Part shown: piece after piece, positions 1-7,698 of the stretch
Position numbering within the stretch: the first letter of the stretch is position 1
Layout of the letters: every line of letters starts with the position of its first letter
NCBI GenBank assembly: GCA_049644265.1
Contig: JBARRO010000211.1
Location: 1 to 29,775, forward strand
Origin: JBARRO01 sp049644265
GTDB taxonomy: Bacteria; Bacteroidota; Ignavibacteria; UBA10030
Reading direction: 5' to 3'
Length of the DNA stretch: 29,775 bases
Notes under the pieces: model-generated
Databases searched by the model: none
Seen by the model: only the letters and a program-made list of their open reading frames with translations
Told to the model about the DNA's origin: nothing
Made by a program: the position numbers and the translations under genes

Positions 1-538
1 CTGCAAGAAGTGCCGAGCTCGTATGATTTCCGTGGCCACCCAACGTCGGAGTAAACCTGGTTACGACGACGTCCGGGCGATACTTCCGAATAATCCAAAC
101 AACATCCGCCAGAATTTTTTCCTTCCCCCAAATCCTCATTGTTTCGTCCGGCGTTTTGGAGTAGCCAAAATCAATCGCTCGCGTGAAGAATTGTTCCGCA
201 CCATCAATGCGACGTGCCGCAAGAAGTTCCTGTGTTCGGATCACCCCCATCAGATCTCCCTGCTCCGGCCCTAATAGATTCTGCCCTCCTTCCCCCCGGG
301 TCATCGCAAGATACGCGGCACGGTAGTGTCCTCCCTTCACCATGGCTGCAAGGAACGCAGTGTTTTCGTCGTCCGGATGGGCAGCGACGTAAAGAACCGA
401 GCCGAGCACCGTCAGGCGCTTGATCGCGAGTCTCAATTCGCCGGCATCAAGAACCTTTTGGGGTTGGGGAACGAGTGAAGGAACGGCGAGTGCCGTAAGC
501 AAGAGAGCGGCCTTGAACCGCAGGGCTATTCTGTTCAT
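1..538 (-). CDS. Secreted PIG-L/LmbE-family deacetylase (5' part, cut by window edge)
   Basis: The reading frame starts at the ATG at 538 and stays open to base 1, giving 179 codons with the C-terminal part missing. Residues 1-24 form a signal peptide (basic start, then AALLLTALAV). The zinc-site motif AHPDDE is at 53-58, followed by TRGEGGQN at 80-87 and GGHGNHT at 167-173. In the PIG-L fold the first His and Asp (H54, D57) and the second-motif His (H172) hold a metal that hydrolyses N-acetyl groups from sugars such as GlcNAc conjugates. The signal peptide points to the periplasm or outside. The version with EGGQN and GPEQG is common in Bacteroidota-related genomes, often with a long C-terminal extension, which cannot be checked here. 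The gene is divergent from the CsgG-like gene and has a good promoter match at 617-645. Family assignment is firm; the substrate is unknown. Confidence 0.88.
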   Translation of the reverse strand, partial: MNRIALRFKAALLLTALAVPSLVPQPQKVLDAGELRLAIKRLTVLGSVLYVAAHPDDENTAFLAAMVKGGHYRAAYLAMTRGEGGQNLLGPEQGDLMGVIRTQELLAARRIDGAEQFFTRAIDFGYSKTPDETMRIWGKEKILADVVWIIRKYRPDVVVTRFTPTLGGHGNHTSSALLA

Positions 539-616
539 AAGGTTCTTTGGATGGGCGTTGTCTGGGTATTCCACAATGAACGCTGAACCCCCGAGGGAGT
601 TCCAAAAAGACGAAGG

Positions 617-645
617 AATATACGAGGTGCGTATTGAAACGGCAA
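617..645 (-). promoter_or_regulatory. Predicted sigma70-type promoter of the PIG-L gene
   Basis: On the minus strand, TTGCCG (645-640) is followed by a 17-base spacer and TATATT (622-617). The predicted transcript start lies roughly 70 bases before the ATG at 538. The same -10 hexamer and spacer length occur upstream of fbaB in this window. This is a motif match only. Confidence 0.45.
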
Positions 646-705
646 CAGAAATTCTTGTCACTAGCAGCGTCATTCTGAATTTCGTGACGGACTGCGGGAA
701 CAAAA

Positions 706-733
706 TTGGACTTTTTCTAAATATTGATATACC
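706..733 (+). promoter_or_regulatory. Possible promoter of the CsgG-like gene
   Basis: TTGGAC (706-711), a 16-base AT-rich spacer and TATACC (728-733) lie about 90 bases before the start at 825. The rest of the 286-base divergent intergenic region (539-824) shows no other convincing structure. Motif match only. Confidence 0.35.
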
Positions 734-812
734 TTCTCCGGTGTGAATGTATCGCACGGCTTCCCTCTCCCCAATCCGTCATCTATAAGAGTCTACTGAT
801 TTGCATCCCATG

Positions 813-818
813 AAAGGA
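813..818 (+). promoter_or_regulatory. Ribosome binding site that fixes the start of the CsgG-like gene
   Basis: AAAGGA lies 6 bases before the ATG at 825. In-frame TTG (801) and ATG (810) codons occur upstream but have no comparable site. The 825 start also gives a clean signal peptide. Confidence 0.6.
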
Positions 819-824
819 TTACCT

Positions 825-1724
825 ATGAATATCCGTCAGCGAGTTCCACTCTTCATTATTATGGCTGCGCTCGTCCTGTCGATCACTGCACAGGCACAAC
901 TAAAAAAACGAGTGGCGGTTTCTCGTTTCGCGGATCGCACGGGAAGCGGCTACCACAGCCTCGGCGAGGGTGTGGCCGACATGCTTGCAACAGCCCTCGT
1001 GAAGTCCGGCAAGTTCAGAGTCTTTGAGCGGCAGGAAATTGACAAGATCATCGAGGAACAGAAATTCGGACAATCCGGAATGGTCACTCCGGAGTCCGCG
1101 CCGAAGGTCGGTCAAATTGTCGGAGCCGAGCTCTTCGTCATCGGCGGTGTCACAGAGTTTGGCACAAAGGAAAGCAGCATTGGCGGCGGCGTGTCAATGT
1201 TTGGCGGCGGCGTGACGACGAAGAAAGCGCGGGCGGTCATCGATATCCGCCTGGTCAACACCACCACTGGTGAGGTTGTCGCTGCTGAATCAGAAGAAGG
1301 CACCGAAACCACCACCGGCATCAGCGTGCGCTACGAGGACATCGATTTCAGCAACCCCAGCCATTGGAACGACACGGACATCGGCAAGGCCACACGCGAA
1401 GCAGTCGACGGATGCGTAAAGCTCATCACGGAAAACCTCGAAAAAATCCCGTGGTCTGGAAAAGTCCTTAAGGTCAACACCGACGGGACCCTCCTGTTCA
1501 AGCCAGGGTCTGAAGGAAACGTCGAGCCCGGAATGGTGTTTGAGGTATTCCGCAAGGGTGAGGAAATCAAGGATCCCGACACGGGCCTCTCGCTCGGTGC
1601 AGAGGAATCCAAAGTCGGCAAGATCAAAGCAAAAGAGGATATGCTAAACGGGAAGGCCTGCAAGGCCGTGATCGTCGACGGTAAAGATTTCAAAACAGGG
1701 GACATTGTACGGGAGGTAAAGTAG
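825..1724 (+). CDS. CsgG-like secreted protein with FlgT-like C-terminal domain
   Basis: This 299-residue protein has a signal peptide at about 1-25, ending ITAQAQ. A CsgG-type domain covers roughly 27-200, recognisable from the RVAVSRFADRTG start, GKFRVFERQEIDKIIEEQ and GAELFVIGGVTEFG. CsgG is the outer-membrane export channel for curli, but the family is broad and includes HfaB and other envelope proteins. Unlike CsgG there is no lipobox cysteine after the signal sequence, so a lipid-anchored pore is unlikely. From about residue 210 to the end (GKVLKV...GMVFEV, then DPDTG, then GDIVREVK) the pattern resembles the C-terminal domain of flagellar assembly protein FlgT, a pairing often seen with CsgG domains. 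The gene is closed by a strong terminator, so it is monocistronic. No csgEF-like genes lie nearby. Family is likely; function is unknown. Confidence 0.8.
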   Translation: MNIRQRVPLFIIMAALVLSITAQAQLKKRVAVSRFADRTGSGYHSLGEGVADMLATALVKSGKFRVFERQEIDKIIEEQKFGQSGMVTPESAPKVGQIVGAELFVIGGVTEFGTKESSIGGGVSMFGGGVTTKKARAVIDIRLVNTTTGEVVAAESEEGTETTTGISVRYEDIDFSNPSHWNDTDIGKATREAVDGCVKLITENLEKIPWSGKVLKVNTDGTLLFKPGSEGNVEPGMVFEVFRKGEEIKDPDTGLSLGAEESKVGKIKAKEDMLNGKACKAVIVDGKDFKTGDIVREVK

Positions 1725-1747
1725 TCGGGTGCGTAAAGTTGTTGCAG

Positions 1748-1787
1748 GGCGGGTTCGTCGCGTTGAACCCGCCTTTCTCTTCTCTTC
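1748..1787 (+). terminator. Rho-independent terminator after the CsgG-like gene
   Basis: A perfect 9-bp GC-rich stem (1748-1756 with 1765-1773) encloses an 8-base loop and is followed by a pyrimidine/T-rich tail (TTTCTCTTCTCTTC). It begins 23 bases after the stop codon. Confidence 0.8.
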
Positions 1788-1839
1788 AAGTTCTCTTCGT
1801 ACTGTCACACAAAATTTCTTCCAATGTGACGCAACGCAA

Positions 1840-1867
1840 TTACCGTTTCTAAGAAAAGAAGTATTCT
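1840..1867 (+). promoter_or_regulatory. Weak promoter candidate for the beta-helix/cohesin gene pair
   Basis: TTACCG (1840-1845), a 16-base spacer and TATTCT (1862-1867) lie about 90 bases before the start at 1959, downstream of the preceding terminator. Upstream are GTCACA (1804-1809) and TGTGAC (1825-1830) as an inverted pair, and a third TGTGAC at 1890-1895. These could be regulator half-sites but match no family clearly. Confidence 0.25.
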
Positions 1868-1947
1868 GGCAGGCGAAATTGATCTGTTTTGTGACCCCAC
1901 CGCTGTTGAGACGCAATTCATCCTAATCGTTGTTCACCATTCCAGCC

Positions 1948-1953
1948 AGGAGG
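1948..1953 (+). promoter_or_regulatory. Strong Shine-Dalgarno of the beta-helix protein gene
   Basis: AGGAGG lies 5 bases before the ATG at 1959. It is a consensus-strength site, unusual for Bacteroidota proper. Confidence 0.7.
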
Positions 1954-1958
1954 CATCC

Positions 1959-4900
1959 ATGCGAGGCTTGACCGCACGTTGTTTGTTCTTCACGATTTTC
2001 TCATCACTCTTTACTCTTTCCTTCGTCCAGGCTCAAACCGTTTCGGGGCCCATCGCTTCTGACACCACGTGGACGCTCGCCTCAAGTCCTGTGACGGTGA
2101 CAGCGACGGTCACAGTTCCAAACGGAAAGATGTTGACGATCGAGCCCGGGGTGGTCGTGAAATTCAACGGCGGGACCGCGTTGCTCGTCGCCGGAAAAAT
2201 CGTCGCAAATGGAAATGGCGGGAACCCGATAACCTTCACGTCGAGTTCGGTATCTCCTGCCCCCGGGAGTTGGAACGGGATTGAATTCCAGAACAGCGCC
2301 AACGTCGGTTCAGTCTTCAACTACTGTATCGTGCAATATGCCGGCGGAGGAGTCAATGCCTCTGCAGTCTTTTATATCACGGGCGCCTACAGCATCGGCA
2401 TTACGAATGGTACCTTCCGTTTCAATTCCGCCCACGGAGTCAACACGCGCGCGTCGTCGCCGACAATCTCCAAAACCACATTCGACCACAACGGCGGTTA
2501 CGGCGTCTTCAGCGACCTTCTTTCCAACTTCGTCGTCGATTCCTGCACGATCACAAACAACACCATGGGCGGCATCCATGTCTCGGTGAATGCATCGTCC
2601 GCTTCCATCACCAACTCCCTGATCGATACGAATGGAATTGGAATTTTCATCGACAACAACGCCTTCCCGATCATCACAAAGAACAACATCCGCAAGAATT
2701 CCATCGGCATCCAATTCACAGGACTCGGGTCAACGCAGCCGACCATCAAGTCAAACACCATCTCCGGAAACCTGACATTCGGATTCCTGAATACCGGCAC
2801 GTCAACGGTGACCGCTGAACGGAACTACTGGGGCAGCGATCTCGGACCGTATCATGGGGCGATGAACCCAACCGGCACAGGAAACCCCGCCGGCGATTTT
2901 GTCGACTTCCAGCCGTGGAGTATCGGCGGAAGCAATCTCCCGGTAAAAAATTGGACTGTAAACATTGGCGTCAACACTGTCTGGACCAGGGACTCAGTCG
3001 TGTGGGTCAAAAATGACATTACGATCAACAATGGAATCACGTTGACGGTCAGGCCTGGCACGATCGTCAAATTTGCCCAGAACGTCCGGGTCACGGTTAA
3101 TGGTGCACTCGTTGCGAACGGGAAACCGGACAGCCTGATCGTTTTTACATCGCAGAAAGATGACAGCTACGGCGGGGATTCAAACGGGGACACGACGGCT
3201 TCCGGACCGAACCCCGGAGATTGGGACATGTTGTATCTTAACTCCGGCCAAAACAACAGCAGCGTCCTGAACAACTGCATCGTCAAATTTGGTGGATCGT
3301 CGTCCAACGGCAACATCCTGGTCGTGAGTTCGTCTCCAACCATCTCCAACCTGTACTCTTCCAACAGTTCCAATTACGGCCTCTACCTCTCCTCATCCAA
3401 TTCGAACATTACAAATTCGGTTCTAGGCGGGAACAACTATCGGGGCCTGTATCTGAACTACTCCAACTCCACCATTGCGAATTCCAATGTCTCAAACAAT
3501 GGCGATATCGGCATCTGGGGCACCGGCACATCGCGCATCGTTATCAGGAAGTCTGTCGTGAGCAAAAACGGCAGCACCGGCATTCATGTCGACGGCGGAA
3601 CGGGGGGCAACGCTACGGTCGAAATTCTTGACAGCTGCACCGTGACGAACAACAACGGGAATGGGATCTACAGCTGGGCGGGCACGGGTCCGCAGGTATT
3701 TTCGAACAGCAAGATTAACGGCAACAACGGAGTCGGCATCTGGTGCTTCAATATGAATGATACTGTCCGCGTCACATCCGACAGCGTCCAGGGCAACACC
3801 GGCGAGGGAATCGTGACTTCGCGAGCAATCATTTCAAACAACTTGATTCAGGGAAATCGTTACCCCATCGGCCTGCTTGGTCGCGTGAATAGCAGATACA
3901 GCGGAAATACCATTACCGGAAACCAGTACAATAATTCAATCGCCCTTCGACTGAACCGTACGGAAGAGACTTTCAACGATACCCTGAAGACAACTTTTCC
4001 GGCGGGGATGACATCCGGGACGTATGTCCTGTTTGAGAATAACACAGGCAACGGCGTCAACACAGGTCAAACGCTGGTCATTCAACCCGGTGTAATCATT
4101 AAGATGTGGGACAATCTCTACCTCAACGTCTACGGGACAGTAATTGCCAACGGTACGCAGGCGAACCCCATTGTCGTTACATCATACCGAGATGCCTCAT
4201 ACGGGGGGAAGACAAACCTCGCGAGTGACACGTTGAAGCCGGCGGCTGGCGATTGGCAATACATCCAACTTCTCGGCGGAGCGGGCAATTCCGTGTTCAG
4301 GAATTGCGTTTTCAAATATGCGGGCAGAAGCGGCTACGCGCCACTGCTTGTCTCTGGCATCACGCTCAGCGCACCGGTCGACAGCGTCGTATTCCGGAAA
4401 TCGGCCTATTACGGAGTCTACGTCACCAACTCCCTGGTCACGTTCTCCAATTGCACGATCGACAGCAACGGGTCGTTCGGGGTCTACAGCACCGGCTCCA
4501 GTCCCCGCGCTGACGTTACGGTTCGATATTCAACGATTCAAGACAACGCAAGTCATGGTCTCTATGCTGACGGCGCCTCGACGTACCGGGAGGTGTCCAA
4601 TTGCCTGATCCGGAGAAATGGCGCGTCGGGTGTCGGCGTGTCCAACGGATCGATCCCCGAGGTCTTCGTCGGTAACACGATCACTAACAACAACGGTCAC
4701 GGCATCTACAACCTGAGCTCCTCCGTCGCCACAACTGACGTGCAGTATATCGGAAACATTATCACCGATAATCTGTACGAAGGAATATTCAGTACGGGTG
4801 CAAGATTCGTCGACAATCAGATCCGCAGAAACCGATACCCTCTCGGTGTTTGGGGCCGCTTGGGCAATATCTATGTTGACCAAAATGGCGTCGACGGGAA

Positions 4901-7625
4901 CGTGTTTCAGCAGAACCAATATAACAATGCCATTGCCCTAGGGGGGCAGAATTACGCGCCTCTGTATGACACGCTGAAAAATGTATTCCCCCAAGGCATG
5001 ACATCGAAAACCTACGTTGCTGTCGAGAATATTCGGATAAACGGAACACTGGTCATTCAACCCGGAGTAACGGTCAAGTTCCAGCTCTCGGCGCCAAACT
5101 ACAACGATGCAAAGGATTTCGAGGTTTATGGAGCCCTGTTTGCGGTCGGAACTCCGGGAAATCCCATCGTCTTTACATCGTGGCGCGACAGCATCTCAGG
5201 AGGTAAGACTGCCGCCGTGAACGACTACGGAGCGCCCTCGCCGGGAGACTATTACTACGTGTACTTTGGGAACGGAGCCGGAGCATCGGTCATCCGCAAC
5301 TGCCAATTCAAGTATGCAGGTCGCAACGGATACGGGAATGTCTATTTCGAATCGAACCTTGGCGGACTCGTCTTCTCAAACAATCTTGTCCGAAAATCAC
5401 AGTACTATGGGATTTACGTCAACAACACGATCCTCGGTATCGACAGCACCAGGATTGACAGCTGCGCATCCTATGGTCTTTATGTCAACAACGCTGCGTC
5501 AACGAATGTCTCCCTCAGCAATAGCATCGTCTCCGCAAATGGATCTTACGGAATCTATGCCGCAGGGCCAAACGGCAAGTTCTCCACGATCACCAACAGC
5601 ACGATCTCATACAACAATGCAACCGGCATCTACATCCAAAACAATACCATCCCGCTTTCGATTGTCGGCAATACCGTCAGCAACAACAACGGTCACGGAA
5701 TGTACATCCTCGCCGTGAACGACGCGTATGACACACTGCTGACGATTGCCGGGAACAAGGTTCGCAACAATCAGGTAACCGGAATCTTCTCGTCCCGAGC
5801 CATGGTGATCGACGACTCAGTCACGGGAAACCGTTTCGCGATCGGCGTGGTCGGGCAGATTTCCCTCGACGGAACCACGACTGCGGCCGGCAACTACTAT
5901 CAGGGCAACTACCTGGGGGGGAATACGTTCCCCGGCGTGTTGGTGACCGAAGAAAATACGTACGGACGTCTCGGACTCTCGTTCCCGGCCGGTTACACCT
6001 CCAAGGTCGTCGCTGTACGAGGAGACCTGACTGTACCGACATCGACGACTTTGACCGTGGCGCCCGGAACAGTTGTAAAATTCCCAAAGGAATACGGAAG
6101 CGGCAGGATTACGGTGAATGGGGTATTAAAATCCGAGGGAACAACAAACAGCAAAATCGTTTTCACGTCCTGGAAGGATGATTCCTATGGAGGCGATTCC
6201 AATGCGGACACAAACTCGACAGTACCGGGCGGCGGCAACTGGGATATGATTTATCTGAGTGGTGCCTCGAACAATGCTTCTCATCTCCGCCAGACAATTG
6301 TGCGCTACGGCGGGGCAACAGGAAACGGGAATGTCCTGATTGCGAGCAACAACTGTCCGGTCGACTCAAGTTTCTTCTCCTTCTCGAGCAACTACGGACT
6401 GTATCTCTCTTCGTCTTCATCACCGGTTACCGGAAATGAGATCCATCATAACCCGACGGGAATACTTCTCCAGGGAACGTCCAGTCCGGTTGTCTCCTAC
6501 AATAATTTTCATGACAACAGTTCCTATGGGCTGAACAATCAAACAAGCAATACCGTCAACGCAGCGAACAACTACTGGGGTGATGCAAGCGGGCCGTTCG
6601 TCAACCAGGGGGCACCTCAGAACCTCGCCGGACTCGGTAATAGAATCGGCATCAATCCCGGCGCTGTGACCTACATTCCGTACCTGACTGCCCGCTCAGG
6701 GGTTCTGCTTGGCGACGTCAGCACGAACGGGAATATCACCGCATTCGATGCCTCGCTTGTGCTTCAGTATCTCGTCAGTTCGATTACACTTTCCCCAGCC
6801 CAGACAGCGGCCGCGGATGTAACGGGCGATGGAAGCGTCTCCGCGTTCGACGCGTCGTACATCCTTCGCTACGTCGTGGGTCTCATCACCGGGTTCCCGG
6901 GACTTGGGAAATCCGCAGTGGATGAGACTATCGCCACCTCGTATGATCTTAAACTGGAGCAGGGAGCGAAGTCGGATGAATTCCAACTGGTTCTGCATCT
7001 GAACGGCACGTCAAAAATCTACGGTGCGGAACTTGGGATAGACTTTGACAGGGATCAGCTTTCTGCCGTTGGCCTGAGCAAAACTTCCCTCTCGGAGTCT
7101 CTCACCTCCTTCGACAATCTGCGTGAGGGAGCTGCGAATATCGCGATGGCGACGGCAGATCCGGTAGCCGATCAAGGCGACCTGATACGTCTCCTCTTCA
7201 AGGCAAAACACGCTATACAGGGTCAATGGCAAAGCTCGATTCATGTGAATCGACTGGTACTCAACGAGACAAATCTCGCGGCTTCATCTACCACACTCGA
7301 AGTCAACGCGCAGACTCTGAAGGGAATTCCGACCACGTTCGGACTCGCACAGAACTATCCGAACCCGTTCAACCCCACCACAACGATAGAATATCAGTTG
7401 CCGACGCCCGGTAGTGTCAGCATCAAGGTGTACGACATGCTTGGACGGGAAGTTCGGGAACTGGTGAACCGTGAACAGGCTGCAGGGTTTTACTCGTTGA
7501 ATTGGAACGGAACCAATACGAGCGGTCAGGCTGTAGCCAGCGGTATGTACGTTTACCGCATCCAGGTGACTCAGGGGGATCGGCAAACGTTTACGGAAAT
7601 CAAAAAAATGATGTTCCTCAAATAA
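1959..7625 (+). CDS. Giant parallel beta-helix surface protein with dockerin, cohesin-like domain and T9SS sorting domain
   Basis: This 1888-residue exported protein has a signal peptide at 1-26 (ends SFVQAQ). Residues about 26-1580 form five right-handed beta-helix modules of roughly 300-340 residues, starting near 26, 326, 668, 1001 and 1333. Each opens with an L.(I/V).PG(V/T).(V/I)KF strand and a G...GNPI.FTS-type edge, then runs into N-rich coils (NNGHGIY, SNYGLYLS). Modules 1 and 5 close with NYWG...GP. A dockerin follows at 1585-1648: two Ca-binding loops, GDVSTNGNITAFD and ADVTGDGSVSAFD, each continuing AS..L.Y-type helices. A cohesin-like beta-sandwich is at about 1661-1788. The T9SS type A tail from about 1794 has NYPNPFNP, GREVRELVN and GMYVYRIQ. 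T9SS should secrete it and usually anchors such proteins to the surface. The beta-helix suggests adhesion or polysaccharide contact; no catalytic site was recognised. The next gene encodes cohesins, its likely partner. Confidence 0.88.
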   Translation: MRGLTARCLFFTIFSSLFTLSFVQAQTVSGPIASDTTWTLASSPVTVTATVTVPNGKMLTIEPGVVVKFNGGTALLVAGKIVANGNGGNPITFTSSSVSPAPGSWNGIEFQNSANVGSVFNYCIVQYAGGGVNASAVFYITGAYSIGITNGTFRFNSAHGVNTRASSPTISKTTFDHNGGYGVFSDLLSNFVVDSCTITNNTMGGIHVSVNASSASITNSLIDTNGIGIFIDNNAFPIITKNNIRKNSIGIQFTGLGSTQPTIKSNTISGNLTFGFLNTGTSTVTAERNYWGSDLGPYHGAMNPTGTGNPAGDFVDFQPWSIGGSNLPVKNWTVNIGVNTVWTRDSVVWVKNDITINNGITLTVRPGTIVKFAQNVRVTVNGALVANGKPDSLIVFTSQKDDSYGGDSNGDTTASGPNPGDWDMLYLNSGQNNSSVLNNCIVKFGGSSSNGNILVVSSSPTISNLYSSNSSNYGLYLSSSNSNITNSVLGGNNYRGLYLNYSNSTIANSNVSNNGDIGIWGTGTSRIVIRKSVVSKNGSTGIHVDGGTGGNATVEILDSCTVTNNNGNGIYSWAGTGPQVFSNSKINGNNGVGIWCFNMNDTVRVTSDSVQGNTGEGIVTSRAIISNNLIQGNRYPIGLLGRVNSRYSGNTITGNQYNNSIALRLNRTEETFNDTLKTTFPAGMTSGTYVLFENNTGNGVNTGQTLVIQPGVIIKMWDNLYLNVYGTVIANGTQANPIVVTSYRDASYGGKTNLASDTLKPAAGDWQYIQLLGGAGNSVFRNCVFKYAGRSGYAPLLVSGITLSAPVDSVVFRKSAYYGVYVTNSLVTFSNCTIDSNGSFGVYSTGSSPRADVTVRYSTIQDNASHGLYADGASTYREVSNCLIRRNGASGVGVSNGSIPEVFVGNTITNNNGHGIYNLSSSVATTDVQYIGNIITDNLYEGIFSTGARFVDNQIRRNRYPLGVWGRLGNIYVDQNGVDGNVFQQNQYNNAIALGGQNYAPLYDTLKNVFPQGMTSKTYVAVENIRINGTLVIQPGVTVKFQLSAPNYNDAKDFEVYGALFAVGTPGNPIVFTSWRDSISGGKTAAVNDYGAPSPGDYYYVYFGNGAGASVIRNCQFKYAGRNGYGNVYFESNLGGLVFSNNLVRKSQYYGIYVNNTILGIDSTRIDSCASYGLYVNNAASTNVSLSNSIVSANGSYGIYAAGPNGKFSTITNSTISYNNATGIYIQNNTIPLSIVGNTVSNNNGHGMYILAVNDAYDTLLTIAGNKVRNNQVTGIFSSRAMVIDDSVTGNRFAIGVVGQISLDGTTTAAGNYYQGNYLGGNTFPGVLVTEENTYGRLGLSFPAGYTSKVVAVRGDLTVPTSTTLTVAPGTVVKFPKEYGSGRITVNGVLKSEGTTNSKIVFTSWKDDSYGGDSNADTNSTVPGGGNWDMIYLSGASNNASHLRQTIVRYGGATGNGNVLIASNNCPVDSSFFSFSSNYGLYLSSSSSPVTGNEIHHNPTGILLQGTSSPVVSYNNFHDNSSYGLNNQTSNTVNAANNYWGDASGPFVNQGAPQNLAGLGNRIGINPGAVTYIPYLTARSGVLLGDVSTNGNITAFDASLVLQYLVSSITLSPAQTAAADVTGDGSVSAFDASYILRYVVGLITGFPGLGKSAVDETIATSYDLKLEQGAKSDEFQLVLHLNGTSKIYGAELGIDFDRDQLSAVGLSKTSLSESLTSFDNLREGAANIAMATADPVADQGDLIRLLFKAKHAIQGQWQSSIHVNRLVLNETNLAASSTTLEVNAQTLKGIPTTFGLAQNYPNPFNPTTTIEYQLPTPGSVSIKVYDMLGREVRELVNREQAAGFYSLNWNGTNTSGQAVASGMYVYRIQVTQGDRQTFTEIKKMMFLK

Positions 7626-7636
7626 GAATGAAGTGA

Positions 7637-7663
7637 CGGACTCCGCCATCTGGGCGGGGTCCG
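7637..7663 (+). promoter_or_regulatory. Intercistronic hairpin between the beta-helix and cohesin genes
   Basis: An 11-bp stem with one G-T wobble (7637-7647 with 7653-7663) and a 5-base loop lies in the 73-base gap between the two genes. It has no proper T-run after it, so a partial terminator or an mRNA-stabilising processing hairpin is likelier than a full terminator. It could set a different expression level for the two genes. Confidence 0.5.
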
Positions 7664-7698
7664 GTCAACTTCTTTCACTCATCCAATCGAGGACATCT

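Noticed and set aside
825..1724. Curli secretion locus (csg)
   Set aside because: Only a CsgG-like domain is present; there is no lipobox, no CsgE/CsgF, and no curlin-like repeat protein nearby.
1804..1830. CRP-type operator from GTCACA/TGTGAC
   Set aside because: The half-sites are in the wrong order (TCACA before TGTGA) and 15 bases apart, unlike TGTGA-N6-TCACA.
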